A stretch of DNA of 64,000 nt from Deinococcus marmoris DSM 12784 (lineage in GTDB: Bacteria; Deinococcota; Deinococci; Deinococcales; Deinococcaceae). The stretch spans positions 1-64,000 of the forward strand of contig NZ_JNIV01000010.1 in the NCBI RefSeq assembly GCF_000701405.1, written 5' to 3'. Of the stretch, positions 11,260-28,023 are shown in pieces. Every line of letters begins with the position of its first letter. The stretch's first letter is position 1. Position numbers and translations under genes: made by a program. The notes under the pieces are model-generated. The model did not search any database and was not told the DNA's origin. It saw only the letters and a program-made list of their open reading frames with translations.

Positions 11260-11514
11260 ATGGGTCCCCTTGAAATCATTCTGATCGTCGTCGTGATCGC
11301 CCTGGTCTTCGGGGCCAGCAAGTTGCCGCAACTGGGCAAGGGCCTGGGCCAGGGCATCAAGGAATTCAAGCGCGAGACGGGCAAGACCGACGCCGACACC
11401 ACCGAAGTCGTCACGCCCATTACCGACGTGTCTTCACGCCAGATCGATCCCGTGACCGGCGCGCCGATGCCCACCGAGCGTGAACGCGAGACCGCCGGCA
11501 ACCGCCGCGCGTAA
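11260..11514 (+). CDS. tatA: Sec-independent translocase subunit TatA
   Basis: Pore-forming subunit of the twin-arginine system, which exports folded proteins. In 84 residues there is one N-terminal transmembrane helix (residues 4-20), the FGASKLPQLGKGLG hinge and amphipathic helix, then a polar tail. The start follows AAAGGAG eight bases upstream. tatC begins 15 bp after its stop, so the two are co-transcribed; no tatB is present, as in many Gram-positive-like minimal Tat systems. Confidence 0.93.
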   Translation: MGPLEIILIVVVIALVFGASKLPQLGKGLGQGIKEFKRETGKTDADTTEVVTPITDVSSRQIDPVTGAPMPTERERETAGNRRA

Positions 11515-11529
11515 GGGAAAGGCCACGCC

Positions 11530-12318
11530 ATGTCCCCCAAAACTGTTCCTGCGACGGATTTAAAGAGCGCTCCGCTGTTCGATCACTTGGACGAACTGCG
11601 AAAACGGCTGGTCTTCAGCGTGATCTTTCTGGTCATCGGGATGTCGGTGGCCTTTGTCTACCGCATTCAACTGATCGACTGGGTCAAGGGACCGCTCCAG
11701 TATTCGCAGCTCTATGTCGATGGCAAGGTTCAGGTCGTCACCTATACCCTGACCGAACCGCTGCTACTGAGCCTGAACCTGTCGCTGTGGGCCGGGCTGG
11801 GACTGGCGCTGCCCTTTATTCTGGGGCAGGTCTGGGGCTTCATCGCGCCGGGGCTGTATCCCGCCGAGCGGCGCTGGGCCATTCCGTTCATCGTCGGGGC
11901 AGGGCTGTCCTTCCTGGGCGGCGCAGTCTTCGGCTACAAGCTGGTGCTGCCCACGATGGTTCCCTTTCTGGTGGGCTTTCTGGCCGGGGCCGTCACGCCG
12001 ATCCTGGGGCTGGGCCAGTACATCGGGACCGTCACGACGTTCCTGGTGGCTTTCGGCATCGCCTTCGAGATGCCCATTCTGTCCATCATCCTGACGCGCA
12101 TTGGTATCGTGAACCACGGCATGCTGCGCAAGGGCTGGCGCATCGCGCTGGTGGCGATCATGGTGGCCGCCGCCGTCATCACGCCCACGCCGGACCCCAC
12201 CAACATGATGCTGGTGGCCGTGCCGCTGTACGTGCTGTACGAACTGAGCGTGCTGCTCTCGCGGGCCTTCCGCCTGCCGCCGCCCGAAGAGGAAGAACTG
12301 CCTGCGCTGGGCCTGTAA
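11530..12318 (+). CDS. tatC: Sec-independent translocase subunit TatC
   Basis: Six-pass membrane protein that recognises twin-arginine signal peptides. The 262 residues include the cytoplasmic N-terminal motif PLFDHLDELRKRL, the F(I/V)APGLYPAERRW loop and the late FGIAFEMPI segment, all characteristic. It is the second gene of a tatA-tatC unit closed by a terminator. Confidence 0.97.
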   Translation: MSPKTVPATDLKSAPLFDHLDELRKRLVFSVIFLVIGMSVAFVYRIQLIDWVKGPLQYSQLYVDGKVQVVTYTLTEPLLLSLNLSLWAGLGLALPFILGQVWGFIAPGLYPAERRWAIPFIVGAGLSFLGGAVFGYKLVLPTMVPFLVGFLAGAVTPILGLGQYIGTVTTFLVAFGIAFEMPILSIILTRIGIVNHGMLRKGWRIALVAIMVAAAVITPTPDPTNMMLVAVPLYVLYELSVLLSRAFRLPPPEEEELPALGL

Positions 12319-12345
12319 CACGGACTGTAAAGACCTCCCATTCCA

Positions 12346-12371
12346 CCCTCTCCCCACGGAGAGGGCTTTTT
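12346..12371 (+). terminator. terminator after tatC
   Basis: Eight-bp stem CCCTCTCC/GGAGAGGG with a 4-base loop, then CTTTTT. Confidence 0.85.
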
Positions 12372-12452
12372 CGTGCTTCTTGGAGAGGGGGGCAAGTGAC
12401 CCTGCCGGGCGAGGTCCATCGCACATGGGCGTTTCTCACCGTCCAAAAGGCT

Positions 12453-12458
12453 TAAACT
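12453..12458 (+). promoter_or_regulatory. -10 box TAAACT for lgt
   Basis: TAAACT lies 11 bases before the lgt ATG, giving a leader of only a few bases; no ribosome binding site is seen. Confidence 0.4.
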
Positions 12459-12469
12459 AGCGCCGACTT

Positions 12470-13417
<948 letters not shown>

Positions 13418-13435
13418 AACAGCTTCAGAAGAAGA

Positions 13436-13465
13436 GGGCAGCCCACGCATACGGGCTGCCCTTTT
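13436..13465 (+). terminator. terminator after lgt
   Basis: Nine-bp perfect stem GGGCAGCCC/GGGCTGCCC with an 8-base loop and TTTT. Confidence 0.85.
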
Positions 13466-13474
13466 CCATTCTCT

Positions 13475-15602
<2,128 letters not shown>

Positions 15603-15611
15603 AACCTGGGC

Positions 15612-15617
15612 AGTATA
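15612..15617 (-). promoter_or_regulatory. -10 box TATACT for hemC
   Basis: TATACT is 9 bases before the hemC ATG; leaderless or nearly so. Confidence 0.5.
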
Positions 15618-15714
15618 AGGGCTGGGGCGGTCACCGCCTATGCACTTTGTCCTTCATACATAAAAGTGGAGCCAACATGCTCCCGAACATGAAACGGTCC
15701 TGCCTGCGGCTGGC

Positions 15715-15720
15715 TATGAT
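15715..15720 (+). promoter_or_regulatory. -10 box TATGAT, leaderless
   Basis: TATGAT ends 7 bases before the chosen ATG of the first thioesterase gene and decides that start over upstream Met codons. Confidence 0.55.
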
Positions 15721-15727
15721 GCCGGGC

Positions 15728-16321
15728 ATGTCCAGCACCACAGCAATCGATGCGCCTCAGACTGAAACCCGGGCCACAGACCCCAGTCCACCGCCGCGCA
15801 CCCGTACCTATTCCTGGCAGGACCCGCTGATCGGCGTGGGGGCCGTTCCCGGCCTGAGCGGGCTGGAGTACCTGCGCGGCATGGTGCGGGGCGAGTACCC
15901 GCCGCCCCCCATCGGGCAGACGCTGGGCTTCAGTATTGGGAATGAAGAAGATGTGCAGGAGGGCAAGGTGACCTTCCGAATGCGCCCCGAGGAATTCCAT
16001 TACAACCCGATTGGCAGCGTCCACGGCGGCGTGTACGCCACGCTGCTGGACTCGGCACTGGGCTGCGCTATTCACACCATGTTGCCCGCCGGGGTGGGCT
16101 ACACCACCCTGGATCTGGCGGTGAAATACCTGCGCCCGCTGCGCCTGGGCATGGGCGAGGTCCGCGCGGTGGCCGAGGTGATCAGCGTTTCAAAGCAGGT
16201 GGCCACCGCCAGCGCGCAGATCGTCGACGACGCGGGCAAGGTCTACGCCACCGCCACCACCACCTGTCTGGTGATGCGGCCCACCCGCAGCTCTCATGCC
16301 GAACAGGCTCAGGAGAAATAA
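15728..16321 (+). CDS. PaaI-like hotdog thioesterase
   Basis: Acyl-CoA thioesterase-like protein of 197 residues with a Pro-rich N-terminal extension (residues 1-45) and a hotdog domain from about residue 65. The catalytic-type segment is NPIGSVHGGVYATLLDSALG, followed by GYTTLDLAVKYLRPL. Substrate is not predictable. It is followed after 2 bp by a second hotdog gene, so the two form an operon of paralogues. Confidence 0.85.
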   Translation: MSSTTAIDAPQTETRATDPSPPPRTRTYSWQDPLIGVGAVPGLSGLEYLRGMVRGEYPPPPIGQTLGFSIGNEEDVQEGKVTFRMRPEEFHYNPIGSVHGGVYATLLDSALGCAIHTMLPAGVGYTTLDLAVKYLRPLRLGMGEVRAVAEVISVSKQVATASAQIVDDAGKVYATATTTCLVMRPTRSSHAEQAQEK

Positions 16322-16323
16322 AC

Positions 16324-16782
16324 ATGACCGATCCACAGACCACGTCTCAACAGACCCCCTCCGATTTCATCCTCGAACAGCTCGGCGGTCAGCGCGGGCT
16401 GGTGGAACATCTGGGCATCACGTTTACGGAGGCCAGCGGTTCAAAAGTGGTGGCGCAGATGCCGGTGGAACCGCGCGTGCATCAGCCCTTCGGCATCCTG
16501 CACGGTGGCGCGAGCGTGGTACTGGCCGAGAGTGTCGCCAGTACGGGGGCATACCTGAGTGTCCGGGAACGCGGGATGATGGCCGTGGGCCTGGAGATCA
16601 ACGCCAACCACCTGCGGAGCGCAGTGTCTGGGACGGTCACAGCCACCGGAACGCCCATCTTTCAGGGGCGCACCACCGAAGTCTGGAACATCGAGATTAC
16701 CGACGAGCGCGGCAAGATGGTCTGCATCTCGCGCTGCACGCTGGCAGTCATTCCTATGCCGGAGGGCGGAAAGGCGGGTTGA
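16324..16782 (+). CDS. PaaI/MenI-like hotdog thioesterase
   Basis: A 152-residue hotdog protein with HQPFGILHGGASVVLAES, where the Glu is the usual catalytic residue, and GLEINANHLRS. It resembles 1,4-dihydroxy-2-naphthoyl-CoA and phenylacetyl-CoA thioesterases. Since menaquinone here appears to use futalosine, a MenI role is unlikely. AGGAG lies before the ATG and overlaps the end of the preceding gene. Confidence 0.85.
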   Translation: MTDPQTTSQQTPSDFILEQLGGQRGLVEHLGITFTEASGSKVVAQMPVEPRVHQPFGILHGGASVVLAESVASTGAYLSVRERGMMAVGLEINANHLRSAVSGTVTATGTPIFQGRTTEVWNIEITDERGKMVCISRCTLAVIPMPEGGKAG

Positions 16783-16788
16783 TCCCAG

Positions 16789-18108
<1,320 letters not shown>

Positions 18109-18114
18109 GCGCGC

Positions 18115-18120
18115 AGTGTA
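18115..18120 (-). promoter_or_regulatory. -10 box TACACT for MFS gene (leaderless GTG)
   Basis: TACACT ends 6 bases before a GTG start, showing that the leaderless pattern extends to GTG codons. Confidence 0.6.
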
Positions 18121-18194
18121 GGGGTGGGTGGGCGTGCCTTCGGGGGTGACACGGCGGGAGGGTTTTGTGGGCGATGTTCAAAGGATGCCGTCTG

Positions 18195-18530
18195 CGGTTT
18201 AACCCCTCAGTCTGCTTCGCAGCCAGCTCCCCTTAAAGGGAGCCAAGGAGCGCAGAAGACCGTGCCACACGCCATCTCCTTGCCTCCCTTCTAAGGGGCT
18301 TGGTGATGCAGACAAGTCTCTCATGTTTGGCTTTACGCTGATTTTCGCAAGTTGTCATTTTTCTCTGGCTGCGCTGGGACGGCGTCTGCGGTTCCCCCCT
18401 CCCAGCCTCCCCCGCAAGGAGGGAGGAGCTAAAAACGCCGTGTTTATCGGTCTTATCACTTTTATGAGAGAGATCTCTGCATCACCCAGCTTCTAAGGGG
18501 AGGTGGCGCGTAGCGCCGGAGGGGTTAACC
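18195..18530. repeat. dispersed intergenic repeat with inverted ends (copy 1)
   Basis: The left end GGTTTAACCCCT (18195-18206) is the near inverse of the right end AGGGGTTAACC (18520-18530). Just inside the left end is a block of about 55 bp (CAGTCTGCTTCGCAGCCAGC through GCGCAGAAGACCGT) that recurs almost unchanged near 36.26 kb. The interior has short hairpins and no ORF. MITE-like or an old palindromic repeat unit. Confidence 0.7.
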
Positions 18531-18612
18531 GTGGGAGCCACCCCAGAAACCCATGAGGCAAATCCACCCATTCTTCGCCTGTCCCGGAACATTCTTTTCC
18601 CCTCTCACCCTG

Positions 18613-18618
18613 TATTCT
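18613..18618 (+). promoter_or_regulatory. -10 box TATTCT, leaderless
   Basis: TATTCT ends 6 bases before the ATG of the 85-residue protein gene. Confidence 0.6.
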
Positions 18619-18624
18619 TGAGGG

Positions 18625-18882
18625 ATGCTGATTCTGGAAGGGAAATATGTGGTGCAGCCGAACAAGAAACTGGCGATCTACGCCGAGGGCAAGACGCTGC
18701 CCGCTGGGACGCTGGAGAGCGACATCGAGGCGTTACAGAAAAAGTGCCAGGGCGAGGGCCGCTGCGACGTGCAGGTCAACACCCAGCACGGCATCATGCG
18801 CGGAACTTTGATCGAGAAGAAGCCCTACAAGTTTAGCGGCTGGCACTTCGAGGGCCATCTGGCCTTCCCGCCCAAAGCCTGA
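18625..18882 (+). CDS. hypothetical protein, 85 aa
   Basis: Small soluble protein I do not recognise. Pattern: N-terminal beta (MLILEGKYVVQPNKKLAIYAEG), a helix with two nearby Cys (KKCQGEGRCDVQV) and a C-terminal aromatic end. The two Cys could be a redox pair. It stands alone between a repeat and a terminator, with its own leaderless promoter. Confidence 0.75.
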   Translation: MLILEGKYVVQPNKKLAIYAEGKTLPAGTLESDIEALQKKCQGEGRCDVQVNTQHGIMRGTLIEKKPYKFSGWHFEGHLAFPPKA

Positions 18883-18898
18883 AGCATTCGCACCTGAA

Positions 18899-18944
18899 AG
18901 CGCCGTGCCTTCCCTGGTTTCTCCGGGAGAGCGCGGCGCTTTTT
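18899..18944 (+). terminator. terminator after 85-aa gene
   Basis: Ten-bp arms AGCGCCGTGC (18899-18908) and GCGCGGCGCT (18931-18940), one wobble, then TTTT. Confidence 0.75.
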
Positions 18945-18990
18945 GCTGTCAGTGCAGGCCGTCCAGTGCGGGCTGTTCAGTCTGTGAACG

Positions 18991-19470
18991 CTAGCCCTTG
19001 ACCACCTCTCCCCACCTTCCCAGCACCAGATAGATGATCCAGCCAGTCACGGCCACGTACAGCCACACCGGCACGGTCCAGCGCACCCAGGCGCGGTGGC
19101 GGTTAAAAAAGGGCAGGGCGGCGGGGGCGTCGATGTTGTTCAGGTTCCCGGCCCGCTTCAGACCGTTCCAGGCGTTGTACAGCGCCATCAGGGCCAGCGG
19201 CAGGTTGGCGGCGGCCAGGATGATGTGGCTGATCAGAAAGACGAAATACGCGGTGCGCCATTCCTGCGGCCCGGTGAAGACCTTCTCGTAGCCCAGGCCC
19301 AGGCGGGTCAGGTAAAGCACCAGAAACACCGCTGCCAGGGCGCTGGCCGTGAGCATGGCCCGCATGTGCCACACGCGCTCGCCCCTGCGAATGAAGTACA
19401 CGCCCGCGCACAGGGCGATCCCGCTTAACACGATCATGATGACCGCCCACTGGTTGATGATTGGTGCCAT
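18991..19470 (-). CDS. DUF420 membrane protein, oxidase-assembly factor candidate
   Basis: A 159-residue protein with four or five hydrophobic helices and conserved-looking His residues ([27 protein letters not shown]). DUF420 proteins such as CtaM/YozB of Firmicutes are needed for activity of aa3-type haem-copper oxidases. Its position divergent from ctaA and next to the whole oxidase cluster supports the same role here. A TACACT box (19481-19486) precedes the ATG by 10 bases. Role is inferred. Confidence 0.8.
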   Translation of the reverse strand: MAPIINQWAVIMIVLSGIALCAGVYFIRRGERVWHMRAMLTASALAAVFLVLYLTRLGLGYEKVFTGPQEWRTAYFVFLISHIILAAANLPLALMALYNAWNGLKRAGNLNNIDAPAALPFFNRHRAWVRWTVPVWLYVAVTGWIIYLVLGRWGEVVKG

Positions 19471-19661
19471 ATCGCCACGGAGTGTAGGGCGGGGGGGGTG
19501 GGCGTTATGGCCCGGAAGTCGCAGAGATCCCGGTTCCCCGAGCGGGAAGGCTGAACTGAGAAGATTCCGGGAGCGGACCCGTCCGGTGTTCTCGCCTGCC
19601 ATTCCCCACCGGGGGACAATCCGCCGCCGGTAGAGGCGGGTAGAATGCCCGTATTATTCGC

Positions 19662-19705
19662 CGTCCGGTTTGTGGCCGCTGCTGTAAGCGGTAAAGAACC
19701 GGACG
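19662..19705 (+). promoter_or_regulatory. stem-loop in ctaA leader
   Basis: Perfect 9-bp inverted repeat CGTCCGGTT/AACCGGACG (19662-19670, 19697-19705) enclosing a second 5-bp stem CCGCT/AGCGG. It lies just upstream of the ctaA ribosome binding site, with candidate -10 boxes TAGAAT and TATTAT upstream at about 19641-19658. It could be an operator or an RNA element. Confidence 0.5.
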
Positions 19706-19726
19706 ATCAAGGGAAGAGGTGAGAAG

Positions 19727-20703
<977 letters not shown>

Positions 20704-20707
<4 letters not shown>

Positions 20708-21627
20708 CCACCACCGGACTCCGGGGAGGCGTGGCGCGGGCTACATGGCGCGATTACCTGTCGCTGACCAAGCCCAAAGTCATTTCGCTGCTGCTGTGGA
20801 CCACCGTGACGGCCATGTTCATGGCGGCGCGCGGCTGGCCGGGGCTGTGGCTGCTGGTCGTGGTCAGTGTGGCCGGGTTCATGTCCGCCGGGTCGGCGGG
20901 CGTGTTCAACATGATCCTTGACCGCGACATCGATCTCAAGATGGCCCGCACGGCCAAGCGCCCCACCACCAGCGGCCTGATCAGCTCGCGCGACGCGGCC
21001 ATTTTCGGGACCACGTTGCAGGTGCTGTCGTTCGTCATGCTGTGGGTCTGGGGATCGCCGCTGGCCGCGTGGATGAGTCTGGCGGGCTTCGTGACCTACG
21101 TGGTCCTCTACACCATGCTGCTCAAGCGGCACACCTGGCACAACATCGTGCTGGGCGGGGCTGCCGGATGTTTCCCGCCGCTGGTGGGCTGGGCCGCCGT
21201 CACGGGCGACCTGAACCTGTTCGCGTGGTTTCTGTTCGCCATCATCTTCTTCTGGACCCCGGTGCATTTCTGGGCGCTGGCGCTGATGATCAAAGACGAG
21301 TACCGCGAGGTCGGCATTCCCATGCTGCCGGTGGTCCACGGCGACAAACTGACCGTGGCACAGATCGGCCTGTACGCCATCTACACCGTGGTCCTGTCGC
21401 TGATGCCGATCCTTTTGCATGAGGTCGGCGTGATCTACGGTCTCAGTGCAGCGGCGCTGGGCGTGTGGCTGCTGATTCTCTCCTGGCGGCTGTATAAGCA
21501 CGTGTTCGCGGGCAACAAGATCGAGCGCAAGGTGGCCGTGCCGCTGTACCTGTACTCGATGCTGTATCTGGCCATCCTGTTCGTGATGGGCGCGGTGGAC
21601 CGCATCGTGTTCGCGCATCTGGGCTAA
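20704..21627 (+). CDS. ctaB: protohaem IX farnesyltransferase (haem O synthase)
   Basis: Membrane prenyltransferase of the UbiA family that adds the hydroxyethylfarnesyl tail to haem B. In 307 residues the first Asp-rich motif is [19 protein letters not shown] and the second region is the [20 protein letters not shown] block. Starts with a 4-base overlap with ctaA, so translation is coupled. A much longer frame extends upstream in another frame of ctaA but is not used. Confidence 0.96.
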
Positions 21628-21912
21628 AGCACGAATAGCCAGATGGGCACGCACAGGAAGTACCGGGCGCGGCAAAGGACACTTGCCCGCCCCCATTTCT
21701 GCTTAGATGGGGCCAACGCTTGACCGTTCGGTAAGTCCCGCCTCTTTTTACTGGACGGGAGCGCGGCAGAACTGGCCCAATCTGCCGCGTGAGGCGTTAA
21801 ACTGCCGGGGATTCACAGACAGACGAACATGGGCCGCAAAACGCACAGCGGCAAGACTCATAGCGCCAGAGCCGGAACACAGGACTTCAGGGCACAGGAT
21901 AAGGAGCGGAAG
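21628..21912. other. leader region before coxB
   Basis: No gene. TTGACC at about 21720 and TAAACT at about 21798 could belong to promoters, but neither has a partner at the right distance. The oxidase genes may also be read through from ctaAB. Confidence 0.3.
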
Positions 21913-23222
21913 TTGAATACCAAACACCGTCACAGCGGCCAGTCTCAGGGGACGCCCCCGCCACACGGGCGGACCCCACACCAGAAGCTGCGGCGCACGC
22001 TGAGGACCGCCCTCGCCGCAGGTCTGGGCGTCACGCTCCTGAGCGGCTGTGGTTCAGAGCAGCTCATCACGTTTGGGGATATGGCGTCGGGCTACAACCG
22101 CGAAGTCGCCTTCATGAGCATCTTTGCCATTGCCCTGTCGATCATTATTTTCGTGGGCGTGTCCTACGCGCTGTTCTTCACCGTCAACAAGTTCCGCGAG
22201 GAAAAGAACACCGCAGAGCCGGCGCAGTTCCACGGCAACAACCGCCTGGAAATCATTCTGGTGGTGGTGCCGGTGATCATCGTGATGTTCCTGGCGATCC
22301 TGACCGTGCGCAGCATGGCGATCCTCAATCCCGTCGCCGACACCTCCACCAAGATCGACGTGCTGGGCCGTCAGTTCTGGTGGAACTTCTCGTACCCCGA
22401 GACCAAGGCGGACGCGGGCGGCACGGTGGCCAACGGCAACGAAATGATCATGCCCACCAGGCAGGACGTGGCGCTGACCATCACCAGCGGCGACGTGATC
22501 CACGGCTTCTGGGCACCCAACGTCGGGGGACAGCGCGCGGCCATGCCCGCCACCCTCAAGACCTGGAACGTGGATACGGACCGCGCCGGCGTGTACCAGG
22601 GCAACTGCTCGCAACTGTGCGGCGGCAGCCACGCCAACATGCGTTACAAGGTGGTGGCGCTGGATCAGGAGCGCTACAACACCTTCCTGGCCGCCGCCAA
22701 GGCGTACCGCGCCCCCGAACCCGCCGCAGACAGCGCCGAGGCGCGTGGCTACGCCATCTTCATGCAGGGCAAGCCGGCCACTGGCGCGCTGGCCTGCGCC
22801 GCCTGCCACCGCGTGCAGGGCACGCCCGCAGCCGGAGCGGCTGGCCCGGACCTGAGTTTCTTCGGCACCCGCCGCACACTGGGCGCGGGCATGTGGGAAT
22901 TCATGGAAGCGGAAAACCAGTGGGAAACCCCACGGGCCAAAGAGATCTTGCACGAGTGGCTCAAGCACAGCCCCCAGGTCAAGCCCGGCAGCCTGATGCC
23001 CACCTACGACGGCAGCGAGTATCTGGCAGGCGGCAAGAAGGTCAAGGGCGGCGTGCTGACCGACGAGGAACTCGACGACGTGGCCGCGTACATCCGCAGC
23101 CTGAAACTGCCCGAAGAGGCCAACTACTGGAACGACACGCCCGTCTACGGTTCACCGGACGCGGCTCAGAATGCTCCCGCAAAGATCGCCAAGACCTCTA
23201 GTCCCACACCGGGAGGCAACCA

Positions 23223-23226
<4 letters not shown>
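21913..23226 (+). CDS. ctaC: cytochrome c oxidase subunit II with cytochrome c domain (caa3)
   Basis: CuA-bearing subunit that accepts electrons for the haem-copper oxidase. The 437-residue protein has a lipoprotein signal (LLSGC, Cys about residue 46), two transmembrane helices, a CuA domain with [10 protein letters not shown] and the [10 protein letters not shown] cluster, and a C-terminal cytochrome c domain with CAACH. The fused cytochrome makes it a caa3 type. A TTG start is chosen because AAGGAGCGG lies just before it; an upstream ATG adds 28 residues but lacks a ribosome binding site. Its stop overlaps ctaD by GTGA. Confidence 0.95.
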
Positions 23227-25688
<2,462 letters not shown>

Positions 25689-25712
25689 ACAGGTTAAAGA
25701 GCAGCAAGAAAC

Positions 25713-25754
25713 GGGAGGCGGGAACGGCAGAGATGCGTTCCCGCCTCCCTTTTT
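25713..25754 (+). terminator. terminator after oxidase genes
   Basis: Fourteen-bp perfect stem (25713-25726 with 25736-25749), 9-base loop, then five T. Confidence 0.9.
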
Positions 25755-25786
25755 ATCGTGGGGACACCCGCCCACAGCAAACGCCC

Positions 25787-25792
25787 TAGCCT
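25787..25792 (+). promoter_or_regulatory. -10 box TAGCCT for sco (leaderless)
   Basis: TAGCCT ends 6 bases before the ATG; sco therefore has its own promoter although it follows the oxidase genes. Confidence 0.6.
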
Positions 25793-25798
25793 GGGCGC

Positions 25799-26485
25799 AT
25801 GAAATGGCTGACGGGCATCTTGTTGGGAGTGGCACTGATTCTGGGCGGGCTGCTGTTCGTGCGGCAGGCCAATCCGGGCGTGACGGCGGGAACGGCACTG
25901 GACAACCCGGTGACGTTGCCTGCACTGAAGCTGGTGAATGACCGGGGGCAGGCCACCACGCTGGATCACGGCGACGGGCGAATGCGGCTGGTCTTCTACG
26001 GCTTCGTGCGCTGCCCGGACGTCTGCCCCGCAACACTGGCGAGCCTGAAGAACAGCTACGAACTGCTGAAGCCGGAGCAGCAGCAAAAGCTCCAGATTCA
26101 GTTCATCACCGTGGACCCCACTTTTGACACGCCGAAGGTGGTCCGCGCCTACTTGGACCGTTTTGACCCGGCCTTCACCGGGCTGACGGGTCAGGCAGAG
26201 GTCATTGACGAGGCCGCCAGAGACATGTTCGTGGCGAACGTCAAACCGCAGCCCGTGATGGTCATGGACCACAGCGCCCACATGGAGACTCCTGACGCCA
26301 AGGGCGCGGGGAACGCCGAGGCTGCTGGGGCCGCAGCCACCGAGGCCGCCCGCATCCACGGCGATCAGGTCAGCGTGGTGGACCCACAGGGCCAGTTTGT
26401 ACGCGCCTACAGCAACTCGGAAGTGATCAGCGGCGAGTTGCAGCGTGACCTGCCGGGATTGATTCAGATGTACGGGGGCGGCTGA
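25799..26485 (+). CDS. sco: SCO1/SenC copper chaperone
   Basis: Thioredoxin-fold protein delivering copper to the CuA site of oxidase subunit II. The 228 residues begin with a membrane anchor (residues 3-21), followed by CPDVC (the Cu-binding CxxxC) near residue 77 and the third ligand His in IHGDQVSVVDPQG. Between them is an inserted Ala/Met/His-rich segment (about residues 158-185, MVMDHSAHMET), longer than in typical Sco proteins and possibly an extra metal-binding loop. Confidence 0.93.
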   Translation: MKWLTGILLGVALILGGLLFVRQANPGVTAGTALDNPVTLPALKLVNDRGQATTLDHGDGRMRLVFYGFVRCPDVCPATLASLKNSYELLKPEQQQKLQIQFITVDPTFDTPKVVRAYLDRFDPAFTGLTGQAEVIDEAARDMFVANVKPQPVMVMDHSAHMETPDAKGAGNAEAAGAAATEAARIHGDQVSVVDPQGQFVRAYSNSEVISGELQRDLPGLIQMYGGG

Positions 26486-26515
26486 GAAAAGCTGGAGACT
26501 CACCGGACTCCAAAC

Positions 26516-26550
26516 AGAACCGCCCCAGTCAATGCCGGGGCGGTTCTTCT
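26516..26550 (+). terminator. terminator between convergent sco and BI-1 genes
   Basis: Eleven-bp perfect stem AGAACCGCCCC/GGGGCGGTTCT with a 10-base loop, followed by a pyrimidine run. It could serve both strands. Confidence 0.75.
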
Positions 26551-26572
26551 CTTACTGCTGGTGGGGCCGGGT

Positions 26573-27265
<693 letters not shown>

Positions 27266-27272
27266 ACGTTCC

Positions 27273-27278
27273 ATGATA
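27273..27278 (-). promoter_or_regulatory. -10 box TATCAT for BI-1 gene (leaderless)
   Basis: TATCAT on the minus strand ends 7 bases before the chosen ATG. Confidence 0.5.
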
Positions 27279-27380
27279 CGAGACCGGAATGGGAAACGTT
27301 CCCGCCCTGACGCCGCCGATCTTAAACGCCCCTTGACCTGGGTCATGGCCGTGCCCAGCGCCGTCTGCCACACTCTGGAC

Positions 27381-27617
27381 ATGACCCATATCATCACCAG
27401 TCCGTGTATTGGCACCAAGGATCAGGCTTGCACCGAGGTCTGCCCGGTGGAGTGTATCTACGACGCCGGGGAGATGTACCTGATCCACCCCGACGAGTGC
27501 ATCGACTGCGGCGCGTGTGTCCCCGCCTGCCCGGTCAGCGCCATCTTCCCCGAAGAGGACGTGCCCGCCGGAGAGGAGAGCTTCATCCCCCGCAATTACG
27601 AGTTCTTCGGGGTCTGA
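27381..27617 (+). CDS. fdxA: seven-iron ferredoxin (3Fe-4S/4Fe-4S)
   Basis: Small electron carrier of 78 residues, closely like Thermus ferredoxin. Cys residues at about 9, 17, 21 and 25, then [12 protein letters not shown], bind one 3Fe-4S and one 4Fe-4S cluster. The start [15 protein letters not shown] matches that family; no ribosome binding site is seen and CACACT sits 6 bases before the ATG. Four genes follow on the same strand with gaps or overlaps of a few bases. Confidence 0.95.
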   Translation: MTHIITSPCIGTKDQACTEVCPVECIYDAGEMYLIHPDECIDCGACVPACPVSAIFPEEDVPAGEESFIPRNYEFFGV

Positions 27618-27621
27618 GACC

Positions 27622-28023
27622 ATGACGGCACTTGCATTGTTGTCCGGCCTCAACATCCTGCTGGTGGGCCTGTGGGTGGGCATGTACCTGTTCACCACCT
27701 TCGTGGTCAGCCCGGCGTTTACCGAACTGTTCCCGGATGCGGAGGTGCGCCGCAGCCACCGCCGACTGGTGGGGCGGCATTACGCGCGGGTGAATGGCCC
27801 GCTGACCGCCGTGCTGGGTGGGGTGGCGCTGGTCATGATCTTCACGGGCGGCGCGGCCCCGGTGTTGTGGGCGGAATTGCTGCTGCTGGCGCTGATCGGC
27901 GGGACGGTGGCCCTGCATGTCCGCCGGGCCTCGGTGGCGGGCGCAACCGTGCCCGGCTGGATCACCAACGTGACGCTGGGAGCCAGCGTGCTGCTGTGCG
28001 TCGCCGCCGTGGGGGCCGCGTGA
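27622..28023 (+). CDS. four-helix membrane protein (DUF4149-like)
   Basis: A 133-residue protein with four predicted transmembrane helices. The first helix includes GLWVGMYLFTTFVVSPAF and resembles DUF4149/TMEM205 proteins, which include copper- or haem-linked membrane proteins, but the assignment is tentative. It begins 4 bp after the ferredoxin stop and overlaps the haemoglobin gene start (GTGA). Confidence 0.7.
   Translation: MTALALLSGLNILLVGLWVGMYLFTTFVVSPAFTELFPDAEVRRSHRRLVGRHYARVNGPLTAVLGGVALVMIFTGGAAPVLWAELLLLALIGGTVALHVRRASVAGATVPGWITNVTLGASVLLCVAAVGAA

Noticed and set aside
18195..18530. CRISPR array or insertion sequence
   Set aside because: No regularly spaced identical repeats and no transposase frame; the repeats are few, imperfect and palindromic.
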